DNA of 64,000 nucleotides from Anarhynchus alexandrinus. Taxonomy: Eukaryota > Chordata > Aves > Charadriiformes > Charadriidae. This document shows, one piece after another, positions 10,901 through 22,500 of this stretch. Positions within the stretch are counted from its first letter, which is position 1. Each line of letters opens with the position of its first letter. The position numbers and the translations under genes were made by a program. Location: contig VUYV01000004.1 of assembly GCA_008711295.1 (NCBI GenBank), positions 1,895,748-1,959,747 of the forward strand. The letters run 5' to 3'. The notes below the pieces were generated by a model, which was not told the DNA's origin, did no database searches, and was given only the letters and a program-made list of their open reading frames with translations.

Positions 10901-13723
10901 AGCTGGGTTGCGTAGGGAGGTGGGGTTCTTTTTATCAGAGCGGTACAGCCACAAGTAATGTTATTAATCCCAGAAATTCAGCGGGATGCCCTCAGCAATG
11001 GTGCTCAGCAGCAGCGTCTGCAGTCGCAGGGGCGGGCAGTGAAGACGGGAAGGATGGCCGGCGTGGGAACCAGGCAGGCAGCCCCGGGGTGGCTATTGCC
11101 TGCTGAGGATTGCTTCTACCTGAGAAAAACAACAATGTGGGGCTGGCAAACCTCCCCCCAGGTCCGGTATGAGCTGCTGGGGGTGGTCCCTGGCCCGGCG
11201 GGACCCGTGAAGCAGAGCGGGGCCAGGCACAGCTCCGCAGACCCTCCTCATCCTGCAGACGCTGCACGCATCCGAAGGGGCAGCCTGTGCCACCAGCATC
11301 AAATCTGACGCCAGCTCGCATCTGGGAAAATCGTGAACTTACAAAAGGGGAAAATAATAACTTTTTTTAAAAAAAAAATCCCTCTAAAATAGCATTGTGT
11401 GCCTGTGTCCTAACCCCCAGGAACCATGGGTTGAGAGATCAAACCTTATTCCTCAAGGGACTGATATCACCATTTGGTATCAATTTTCCATCTGACTGCT
11501 CCTTTTTAGGAATTGTTTCTCTTGCTCCAGAAAACGAGCGCTCCCAGGGAGCCACCGAGCGCAGGGAGCCCTGGCTCCGCGCCGGCTGCGCGTCACCGCT
11601 CCGAGCCCCGCGGCCCCAGACCGTGGCGGGACCTCCCCACCAGGCACTGCCCCGCATGGATGCGCACCGTGATGGGAAAGGGAAACGGGGACTCGGTATG
11701 GGGCCGTGGTCTGGTTCGCCCCAACAGAGCCGGGGTTTGACGTGTGAACTGCCATGGGAAGGTGATGGCAGGGTGACTCGGGGACCCCCATGCCCACAGC
11801 AGCAAGGATGGAGCATCCCAAAGAGATCATCTCCGAAGATCTGCGTGACAGTCTGTGGCTGTGGCTCTCACTGCCAGGACACCGCGGCACCTCGGTAAAA
11901 GGAACTGCTCAGAGCAGGGAGTACATTACGGTTTTTTCCATCCCTTTTTGAAGGGCAGGAGAATTTCTGACAGCCCTGGGTGGAGGAGCTCGTGCACGCA
12001 CAGGCTTTTTCCCAGAAACGGTCCAGCCCTGACTCTGGTGACTAGCGAGGCGATGAAATTAAGCTCCTGTGTCCTCAGGAGCAGGAGGTAGAAGGACATT
12101 TAGTCACACTTTTTAAATGAGGCATTGAACACCATAAAGTTTAACGCCGACATCCAACGCGCACTGGGGAGCAGAGACTTCGCTGCCAAAGCCCAGCAGC
12201 CCTTTCTTGTTTTCTGTGACGATAACGCACTCGCCGTGGCTCTCGGCACATCTGCACGCGTGGAGGGGGTGCCCACGGCACGGCTCACGCCAGGGGCGAC
12301 GCCGGGGTCGCCCAGCACTGCCCCTCCGCCAGGGAAAGGATGCGGGCAGAGATGTCTGCAGCACGGGGCACCTCTCGGGCAGGCTGGTCGGTGGCCAAGG
12401 TGGCAGACGGCTGCGCAGAGCGCTGTGCCGGCCAAGCGCAGAGGGCAGCTGAGGGCCAGGGCTGCCGGGCACCGCTCCTGCCAGCACTGCGGCACCGGGC
12501 AGAAAAACCACTTTCTGCTCGGTGTCAGACTGAGAAAGGGCTTAAAACAGGGCAGATGCCCCACGCACACCCGAGAGAGGAGGGGGTCCAGGCTGGACCT
12601 CCAGCTCACGCGCAGGAGGGATGCTTGGTTTAAGCTTTATGCATCCAGCCAGGATCCACAATGCCACACAGCAGAGATTCCCCAGCTGAGACAGGATTAA
12701 ACCCAGCCAGCACGGGCGCACAGGCAAACCCCGCAGTGCCCAGGCACGGATGGACCACATGGGCTCTCCTCCAAAATCCCGTGAGCTCAGTGTCTGCCCT
12801 CCAACTGGTTCCGCCCAGACAGAGAGGTTCATTGTGGCCAAATGCAGGAGAAACCAGGTGCCACAGTTCACTTCACCTCCTCCCAGCACCTCCTGGCTGG
12901 AATTTGGCTTCTGCAGTCCCACGCTGTGGCCTTGCACAGGCGGCTGCGTGCACACAAAGCTTGGTCCCCTATAGCTGCCGGGGGGAAAACACTTCCCCAT
13001 CAAACATCGTGATGCCACCCCTATAACTGCAACAGCATCAGCGACACGTTGCTTTTTTTTGGGGGGTGTGCTTTCCTTGGAGTTTTTCAAGCAATAAGAG
13101 GCCCCAGGAGACGTGCCAGCCCACAGCCTCGCACCAGCAGCCTCACTCCCCACCCTGCGTCGCTGCAGGATTTTGTCACGGCTGTAAGAGTATGGGGGGA
13201 CCGGAGCCACATCTCGTGTGTGCTCAGGGCCAAATCTGAACGCGATGAAGAGAAGCAGAGCAGAGCAAAGACTTGCCGGGGCTCAAACCAGAGCTTCCTG
13301 TGCCTGCCGGGGTTTTAACCCAGTACAACCAGTGATGGGCACCCGGGAACACCAGGGCGCAGGAGCAGGGTCTGAGCCCCCTCCGTGGCCCTGCAGCCCC
13401 GGGGAACTGCCGGGCTGCCTGTGCTTGGGGGAAGGTGGGATAGGGCTGGAGAAAGGGAACAGCAACAGCGCCTGTGCTGCGTTTATACCGCATTTATGAA
13501 AGCACCGTACCCCCGGTGCAAACGGGGGGGCTCTGTTATCCCTGGGCTGTCTTCCAGAGGGGTCGGTGGAGGCTCTGTCACACACGGGGGGAAAATAAAG
13601 GAGACACCAAGCTCTGAAAGTCATTCCCCCCATGCCTTTTGATACTCACCACCCCAAACCAAACCAAACCAAAAGGCAGCTGCTCACAGCTGGGGACACC
13701 CTCGGTGACGAAGCACCTCCTGG
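7991..13723. other. intergenic, no gene seen
   Basis: Long unique interval with GC-rich patches. The sub-block 8,890-9,050 has 'cgaatcgatcgctgg', 'gccaattaacagc' and 'tttcgtaattaaag' and could be another conserved non-coding element. Reading frames up to 222 codons (12,542-13,210 minus) show no domain, and I regard them as chance. Confidence 0.4.
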
Positions 13724-13729
13724 ATGGAG

Positions 13730-13915
13730 GTGACCCGTCCATCTGCGTTGTTGCCCAGGGAAGTTGTGGAAGCTCCATCCCTGGAGGTGTTCAAGGCCAG
13801 GCTGGACGGGGCTTGGAGCAACCTGGGCTGGTGGGAGGTGTCCCTGCCCAGGGCAGGGGGGTTGGAACGAGATGGTCTTCAAGGTTCCTTCCAACCCAAA
13901 CCATTCTATGATCAC
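13730..13915 (+). mobile_element. CR1 LINE 3' fragment
   Basis: Plus-oriented CR1 3' end: 'gaggtgttcaaggccaggc', 'gggaggtgtccctgccc', 'ttccttccaacccaaacc', ending at 'attctatgatc' near 13,912. Severely 5' truncated, about 0.19 kb. Confidence 0.92.
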
Positions 13916-14265
13916 CCAAACCTCTGCGTGGTAAAATGAGATCGTTATCATAATTACCGAGCTTGTGGAGGCCAATTAAAATCATCGGGAGAATGTAAAA
14001 GACACTAACCCGGCTTGGCTGGGGGGTGGGAGAGGAGATGCTGTGCCGGCCCCGCTGGGGGGGGGTGCATTGCACCGGGGGGGGCTGTGACGGCCCTGAG
14101 CACGGCATACCGAGGGAAGTGGCGAGGGCAGAGCCAGCCAGGGCCGGGGGGGGGACTTTGAGCAGCCTCATGGGGCTCCTGCGACCCCCGGGGACAGCGC
14201 CGACCCCTCCCGGCCTCCCGGTGTCCCCCCCCGCGCCCGGGGACCGCCCGCCGCGGGACCACAGC
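13916..14265. other. GC-rich segment before gap, no gene seen
   Basis: G- and C-homopolymer-rich sequence leading to an assembly gap. No coding frame that I trust. Confidence 0.4.
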
Positions 14266-14281
14266 NNNNNNNNNNNNNNNN
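14266..14281. other. assembly gap (16 N)
   Basis: Sixteen undetermined bases between a very GC-rich left flank and an A/C-only right flank. Both are hard to sequence. Confidence 0.99.
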
Positions 14282-14356
14282 AAAACACAAAACCAAAAAA
14301 ACCAAGAAAACATCACCACCAACAACAAAAAAAACCAAAACCCCAACAAACACTTG
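14282..14356. repeat. A/C-rich low-complexity tract
   Basis: Plus strand is almost entirely A and C (aaaacacaaaaccaaaaaaa type) for about 70 bases directly after a gap. Confidence 0.85.
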
Positions 14357-14379
14357 CACTAGGAGCAGAATTCCAGTAT

Positions 14380-16407
14380 TTTATTTGTTTTCACCTGCAC
14401 AACAGCAATTAGCACCAGTACATCATTAAAGCTTCAAGCAGGTGAGCCCAAGGGTAGTTATCGTCCATCTACATGGACTGCCGAATGCAGTTGGGTCTCG
14501 TTCGCGTGAGTTGATGGGGTGAGCATCCTATAGTGCCGCTGCCTATAGTGCCGCTGCCGGGGAGGGACTTGCCTGTGGTGCCTTGCCCGGGACGGTGCCT
14601 CTGCCCTCTTCCCGCTTCAGTCGCCGCTTCCTGAGGCTGCCGGTCGTGAGCCGGCGTTTGCAGGTGGCCAATTCTGGATCCAAGGCCAGTGGGAAATGGT
14701 GGCTGTAGTTTAAGCATCACCCTCAGAGAGGACTCATGCCACAGAAATAACCCGCCAGTACTGGCCACCAGAAGGGACGTGGCTGGTGCCATCCTGCCTG
14801 CGAGACATGCTTTGGGCATCTAGGCAAGTTCAGCCTACAGGCCAAGTTCTGGGTAGCTGGTACCCTCCCCCTTGGTGACCTGGGCTCTACCACCACTGTT
14901 TCGGTGATAAGACAGCCTACGGGCAGCTGAGGGAGCGGGGACACGGCCAGCCAGGAACGCACCAGCGCAGGAACTGCTGGTGTCAGGTTTAGCTCACCCT
15001 GCTTCGTACGAGGGACGGAGGTGCAAGAGGACAAGTATTGCTTACCCCACCAGAAGGTCACAGGGCTGTCCTAGACCATTGCAATGGTTTCCAGTTCACA
15101 GCAGTATCCATGCCATACACAGTGCAACAGGTCCTCTGGTCCAAGAGAGACCAGAGACCATTCACACCCTGTTTTGTCCTTGCCAGAGCCACCAGCACTG
15201 GCCCTTTGGGCTTTCCTAAGGGCTACCCTGGTTCCCGGTTGAAAGCAGGGAAGGCAGGTGTGGTAGACAACTAGCGACCTGTAGTTAGCCAAGAATATCC
15301 CTGGGCTTTGGGCTTCCTTCCCACTAAAGAGTGACCCCAGCTCACCCACCCCCCATTAACATCCCCCAAGACCTCATTTCAGAAATCTGCAATAATTTCA
15401 TCAAATCTTACTGAGGCCATCGTTACTTTCATGATTGCACGTAGCTTCCTCCATCTCAAAAGCACAAGTATCTTGGTTAACGCTCAAGGAGAGGGCCAAG
15501 CTTCTGCCCGCTCCCTTCCCACGTTCAGGCAGCGTGGGCAGAGCGACTCGATGGCCTCCAGCACTGACGGCGCACGGCCAAAAGAGCGGACCCTGGACGG
15601 CTGAGCGGGCAGCAGGGACAACTGTCTGTCAGGAGCCGAGTGACAGGTCAGATGTACCACCAAGTTCTTTGGCAAGGCTCATCCTAGAGCAAGGAGAGAG
15701 CCAGCAGGCTAAGTACAAGGGCTCTGGACTGGAATCACTGGAGCGCAAGGTCATGGCACAGAACTGGGGCTTTAAAAGTCACCACTGTGCTCTCCAACAC
15801 ATGCAAAGGCTGGAGCAACCCCGGGCGGGCTCCAGGTACCCCGGGAAGCCTTTAGGAGAGACATCGCTGAAGTGACAGCACCCAGAATTGATTTGCGGTG
15901 TAGTCCAGTCACATCAAGTGGCAATAAAACCGTAAGTGGCTTCAGGACAGCAAGCCCCATTTGCCTGAGATGAACGGTGGCTTTTAAAAAGATCACTAAA
16001 TCCCATCAGTGCTACATATACAAACCTCATTTATTTTAAAGGCTCCTATTAAAGTGCCTTTTATTCCTAGCAATAGGCAGTTTTAAATTGCAAAATAACT
16101 TCTCAGATCAGCCAGCGACCATCTTCATTCCTGCTGGCGCACGGGGAGAGAGGGGCTGTGGCCAACGCCGGCCCCTTGGGGGCGAGGGTTCTTGAACACT
16201 GTGTTTTGGGTGTCTGGATGAGGTCTCCTGTGCCCCGGCGCAAGAGTGCTGGTGCAGCAGTACTGTCCCGTGGCTTTGCTGTGGTGTGCAGGGCCTCTGC
16301 TGAGTTGCCCAGGATGACTTCACCTTCCAAAGGCCTCTGGGGATCCAAAGCAGGTCTTGTCCCCAGCACGGACGTGTCCCAGTGGGAAGCGTGCCGTGGC
16401 CAGCGGC
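14380..16407 (-). other. SCARB1: SCARB1 3' UTR and possible extension
   Basis: Sequence downstream of the exon 13 stop on the minus strand. AATAAA signals on the minus strand lie at 16,060-16,065 and 16,030-16,035, giving a 3' UTR of about 0.35-0.4 kb. Another lies at 14,380-14,385 and would give a roughly 2 kb UTR. Which is used cannot be told from sequence. No other gene is seen in this interval. Confidence 0.5.
16030..16065 (-). terminator. SCARB1: SCARB1 polyadenylation signals (two AATAAA)
   Basis: Minus-strand AATAAA at 16,060-16,065 and again at 16,030-16,035, the first two encountered after the exon 13 stop codon. Confidence 0.5.
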
Positions 16408-16530
16408 TCAGGCTTCGGCATCATCCTGGCTCAGCGTGCCAGCGTCGTGTAGGAGCGGCGTTGTCTCGGAGGAGGGGGGAGGTTTGCTCTGCGTGGTGGG
16501 ATGGCGTGGGCTCTTCTCGGCAGCGGTTCT
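16408..16530 (-). CDS. SCARB1: SCARB1 exon 13, SR-BII type tail
   Basis: Acceptor CTCCTCTTCAG, then 40 codons in the frame left by exon 11 and TGA at 16,408-16,410. The tail is Pro/Ser/Thr-rich with [16 protein letters not shown]. The acidic-dileucine-like TPLLHD resembles the TPLLPD of human SR-BII, which skips exon 12. When exon 12 is included this exon is non-coding. No ORF caller would report it alone. Confidence 0.85.
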   Translation of the reverse strand, partial: RTAAEKSPRHPTTQSKPPPSSETTPLLHDAGTLSQDDAEA

Positions 16531-19500
16531 CTGAAGAGGAGAGAACAGCAGTTACAGCCGTGCACTCGGTGGTGGCACTGTGGTCAGACCTTACAGTGCA
16601 CAGGTGTCACCACATCCCCACCTGGGACACGCGTGCCCCAAACCTCTTGGACTTTCACACAGCCAAGAACCCTTTCTGAAGACTTCGGGTACATAAAGGG
16701 GGCCTACAGGAGAGCTGGGGAGGGACTTTTTACAAGGGCATGTAGCTATAGGATGAGGGAGAATGGCTTCAGACTGGAAGAGGGGAGATTTAGATTAGAT
16801 ATTAGGAAGAAGTTGTTCACTTTAAGGGTGGTGAGTCACCGGCACAGGTTGCCCAGAGAGGTTGTTGAGGCCCCTTCCCTGGAGGTGTTCAAGGCCAGGC
16901 TGGACGGAGCTTGGAGCAACCTGGTCCAGTGGGAGGTGTCCCTGCCCATGGCACGGGGGTTGGAACTGGATGATCTTCAAGGTCCCTTCAAACCTAAACC
17001 ATTCCATTATTCTATGAAGATTTTTGCATCTCCCCCCCTAACAGCATGAAGCGATTTCCATTCCTGCCCACCAATACTTGTAACACCCCCCAACGCTCAG
17101 CCTGAAGAGCTGTGTCACCAAGTGGAGGAGTTATGGGACAAAGTCAGCATGCTGCACAGTGTCAGAGAAGATGAAAGGGCAATGGACAGGATCTTCTCAG
17201 GGACACAACAGCTTGAAGACCCCCAGACCTCAGCTCCAATAGAGACACAGACAGCATCCATCCCTACTACAATGCAACCTCTGGGGAAGGATGGAAGCTG
17301 GTGCCTTCTGGCACCAAGAAAATTACTCCTGTTCCAACTAAAGGCTTACAACTACAAAATAGGTTCAACGCCCTCAAAGTTGAGGAGGAGCCAGATATGC
17401 TTTCAAGCAGAGCATGTGGGCCCCCTGGCCCTAAATCATGCAAGACCCCCAGGAAGAAGCAGCAAGTGACAGTAGTGGGTCACTCCCTGCTGCTGGGGAC
17501 AGAAGCACCCATCTGCCCACCTGAACTGTCACCTAGAGACATATGCTGCTTGCTGGGGACCTGAAATCTGAGGTATTGTGGAAGGTCTGTAAGGCTTATC
17601 CAACCCTTTACCTATTACCCACTGTTTCTTCTGTGTGGGCACCAATGATATCACCAGGGCCACCTAGAAAGTACCCAAAGTGACTACAGAACTCAGGTGG
17701 GGTGAGATAGTCAGGGCAAAAAAGCTGGTTGATATTCAAGGATCACCTCCTCCAAGCGCAAGAGCGGTCCATCCCAACAAGCATTCCAAGTCAGGCAAAA
17801 ATGCTAGCAGGCTTATGTGGATGACCAAGGAGCTCCTGGCCAAACTCAAATGCGAAAAGGAAGCATACAGAAGGTGGAAGCAGGGACAAGTAACCTGGCA
17901 GGAATAGAGAGGCACTCTCCCAGCAAGCAGGGATGAATTTACGAAAGCCAAAGCCCAACTGGAATTGAATCTGGACAGGGATGTCAGAGGCAACAAGAAG
18001 GGCTTCTGTAAGCACAGAGGTGACAAAAGGAAGACTAAGGGACATGCTGGCCTGCTGCTGAATGAGGCAGGGGACCCAGAAACCAGGGGAAAGTCTGGAG
18101 CAAGGAAAACATACACTTCGTGGAAGAGGATGAGGTCAGAGAATAGGTAAGCAACCTAGACATACATAAATCCATGGACCCTGATGGGACGCACCCATGA
18201 GCACTGAGGGAGCTGGCTGATGTCATTGCAAAGCCACTCTCCCAAACCTTTGAGCAATCACAGCAATTAAGAAGTACCCAAAGAGTGGAAGAAAGCAAGC
18301 GCCACTCCTATCTTGAAGGAGTTCAAGAAGGAAGACCCAGGGAACTACAGGCCAGTCAGCCGCCCTTCAATCCTTGGGAAGGTGATGGAGCAGCTAATCC
18401 TAGGAAGCATTCCCAGGCACATAAAGGACAAGAAAGCTATCAGGAATGGTCAGCATGGCTTCACCAAGGGAAATCATGCTTGATAAACCTGATAAACTTC
18501 TATGATTAAATGAATGGCTTGGTAGAGGAGGGGAGAGCAGTGGATACTGTCTCCCTGGACTACAGTAAGGCTTTCGACACCATCTCCCATAAGAACCTTG
18601 TGGACAAGCTACAAAGTATGGGCTGGATGAGCAGACAGTGAGGTGGACTGAAAACTGGCTGAACAGGCCCAGAGGGCCATGATATGTGGCATGTAGTTGG
18701 AAGCCAGTAACTAGCAGTGTACACCAGGGGTCAATACTTGGTCCAATCCTGTTTAACATCTTTATTAATGATCTGCAATCTTCCTGATGACACAAAACTG
18801 GGAGGAGTGTCTGATACACCAGAGGGTGATGCTGCCCTCCAGAGAGACCTCAACAGGCTGGAGAAATGGGCTGGCAGGAACTGCATAAGGCTCAACAAGA
18901 AGATGTGCAAAGTCTTGCATGTGGGGAAGAACAATCCTATGCACCAGTACATGCTAAGGGTCACCCAACTCTTAAGCATCTTGGCAGAAAAGGACCCGAG
19001 GGGCTTGGTGGACACCAAGTTGAACATGAGCGAGCAGCATGACTGTGTAGCAAAGGCAGCTAACTGTATACTGGGCTGCCTTAGGAGTGTTGCCAGCAGG
19101 TCACCAATGGTGAGGCCACACATGGAGTACCATGTCCAATTTTGGGCTTCCCTGGACAAGAGAGATGGAGCTAATGGAAAGAGTCCAGCAAAGGGCCACT
19201 AAAATGATGAAGGGAGTGGAGCATCTCTTATATGAGCAAAGGGTAAGAGAGCTGGGTCTGTTTAGCCTGGAGAAGGCTCAGGGGGATCTCACCAATGTAC
19301 ACAAGTATCTGAAGGGAGGGTGTAAATACAGAGCCAGGCCCTTCTCAGTAATGTCCAGGGACAGGCACAAACTTAAACACAGGAGGTTCCATCTGAAGAT
19401 TAGGAAACACTTTTTTTTTCTTTTTATATACTGTGAAAACTGTAAAAACTGGAACAGGTTGCCCAGAAAGGCTGGAAAATCTCCATCCTTGGAGATATTA

Positions 19501-22500
19501 AGAGACATCTGGACACGGTCCTGGGTAACCGGTTCTAGGCGACCCTGCTTGAGCAGGGGGATGGACTACATGACCTTCAGAGGTCCCTTCCAACCTCAAC
19601 GATTCAGTGATTTTGTGATCCTGTAATACAAACCCAGATATTTTATACATCAGAAATTCCCTCTTGAAAGTCGTCGAGGCTCCCTGCGTGCAGGAGGGGA
19701 GTGACACCCCCCAGTTGACTACCTCTATTACTCCCCATGAGTTTTCACCCGTTTAAAAACTTACCTCTGGATCTCAAACACTTGGAGGGGGAGAGGAGGT
19801 GAGAGAAGTGTTTCCTCACACCAATGCTACTTTGCACCCTGCTCCCTGCTGATATTATTAGGACTGCAGATCAGGTCCACAGGGAGGAACAATAAGAGCA
19901 CGGTCTTGCAGCCTGGTTAAGTGTGAGTATTAAGACATCTAAATTGCCCTGAATAAAGCCACGAGACAACATCGTTCTATCAAAGCGTGCCAAGAGGGCA
20001 TGTCTGGTAGATGTGGACAGTAGACTTTTCCGTTTGATTGGTTTTAAGCAAAGTTTAATCAAATCAGGATGAGAGAAAAGTGTGTTACCTTGACTGGGTA
20101 CCCACCTACAGTCTGGCTTCCTGCAACACCGTCCCCTTAACTGGAGGCAGCTTTTTGGCAGAGGTGGCCTGGTTGGCCTTATTACTGTCTGAATTCTTTT
20201 TATTGCTACTCCAAAATAAAGAGCATTTTTCCTAGAAGACAATCAGGCTAGTTTACGGTGCACTTGGACACGAATTCCACAAGGGTTCCAAATTTAGGGG
20301 GAGATTTTTAATCACTGTTTAACTAGAATCTAGTTATTAATGAAGATTTCAAAATTTAGGTTAAACTAAGCCCTAGTTAAGATTTCGGTCAGTGTCAAGC
20401 CAGTTTTAAAATGGTCTGTTTGCCTTTTAAGTGCATCGCCGCACAGGTTTCAGGCCATGTTAGCAGAGGAGAGCTACAATGCTGCGTCTGGGCATGTTTT
20501 ATGCCTGTAAGGATTAACACTTTTTTTTTTATTTATTTTTTTTTTTTTTACAGAACTGCAGGTCCAACAGATGCATTTCAAACCGGCTCCACTACACGCT
20601 AGACTAAGATTTAAGTGTTTCACAGTACCTCGTCTGGACTGGGTTCGGAGCACGCCGCTCCCTCCAGAAACCAGAGGCGATACTCCAAGGAGGAGCTGGG
20701 TTCAGGGACACCTTCACGCTGGCAGACACGTGAAGGTGCGGACAATGCCCCGCTCAGTGTCCCCTCTGACATCGCCTGTGACTTCAAGAGGGAGGACTGC
20801 GCATGATTAAGCAATCATCGCTAGATCAGCAACACTTCAATCAAATGAGGAACGCACCTTGGCTGCAAATTGCTGTCTTCCAGTTTACGACCTCTTATCT
20901 GTTCATTAGGCAGAGACTTTCATGTGTTGTGCATAGCTTCCTTAGAGATTTATAAGGTCATTGAGGCTTTTTAATCACTTTCCAGCTAGTCAGACGCTTC
21001 CTGCAGTTGACTTTTAGTTCTAGCACTTCACGACACTTTTGGCTGAGCACCCAAATACAGCTGGGCTTATGCCTGCATTTGGGATCTTTCACGAGCAGAT
21101 ATTCAGTTGACTTGAGTGAATTTAAAATCCAGCTTTTCTTCCTGACCCTTTCTGGCACGGTTGAGGCTCTTTGATACCAGGAGTTAAGACCAGCACAAAG
21201 CAGGGCGAGGAAACGCCAGCCCAGGGCTGCGTAAGGTCTTCGAGAGCGCTGCCCAGCAAATACAGACATTTTTTAGGTATGCTGGTGCTCTGCAGCAGAG
21301 GGGAATCTCTTCGCCGGCAACAACTTGCTGAAGCAGAGAGGTTCGGTGCACAAAGCCTGACCGTCTCGGGAGCACAGAAAGGGTTTAGCGCTGAGCCCTC
21401 GGGCCCAGCATCGCTCCCACCCTGCGGGGAAGTGCGTGGAGGAACAAGGGGATTTGGGATCATGTGTTTAAGTCAATTAAGCAGTTGTAGGCTTGGTTAA
21501 AATCCAATTACGTGATACTCTGAGCACCCTGGCGCTATTTGAAGCGGGTTTGCGTTAGTGTTTCGGTAAGGGCAGCCACAGGAGGTTGAGCAAAAGCAGC
21601 CTCTGGCACGTGCTCTCCCCTCAGCCCGCTCTCAGCCCAGGCGTTGCTTTTTCATCCCCACAAGTAGCCTCTCCGCTTCTGCGGCTTCAGAGCCAGCTCA
21701 AGCCCTTTGACTGTAGCGCGAAACTAAATAAGCCTGCTTTGATATAGGTGAGGGTAGGGAGCTAGATCTCCACGTCAACAGCTAAAGCTTTTGGAGAGCT
21801 TAGTGTTATCAGATGGATGTTTTGGAGCTGGAGCCACAGATCTCCATCGAGTGTTTTAGCTGGTTGATATTCTGTCCTTACGGCTGAGGCCAGACTGGTG
21901 TGCCAGCCCGCCCCGTGGTGGGACAGCTTCTACCCAGCTCCCAGCAGGCTTCAAAGGTCTTCGCTCCTCCTCAGTAAACCCAGATCCACAACAGCCCAGA
22001 GGGTTTAACTTCCAGAGCTATCTGGAGTAGTTTGCAGGGAAAGAAGTTGAGTTTCAGGGGAAAGACAGGGTCCGGTCTGGGCTGAGAAGCAGCCACGGTG
22101 TCTGTGCTCCTTCGGCAAGAACACAGCGACTGCCTTTCCTTCGTGAACAAGCCGCGCTCAAGTAGCTACACCCCCTGGAGAAGGCTCTGTTCAGGTTGGA
22201 AAGCTGTCGGGACCCTGCAGAGATGCACGGGTTTGTGCAACGGCAGAGACCTGCTGCCTTCCCCGCAGGCTGGGTTGAGGAGCGAGGCTTGCCCTTTCGT
22301 TAGCTGGATGTGCTGAGAAACACCTCCTCCTACAGGAACCCAATTCCACAACGGCAGTGCACTGAGACGGCCCAAAATGCTTTTACGTTATATATTTGCA
22401 GCCTGATTTGTAGACGGCCGAGGAAGCCCTGCTGCTATGTGCTGGCACCTGGCACCATTAGGACATGATTTGTGGCATCAGCCAATGTTTCCTCAGGAGT

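Noticed and set aside
12542..13210. 222-codon minus-strand open frame
   Set aside because: No domain, no codon-use signal and no splice context, in a GC-rich intergenic stretch.
18717..19626. Protein-coding gene with reverse-transcriptase-like frames
   Set aside because: These are remnants of a frameshifted, internally deleted CR1 LINE, not a host gene.
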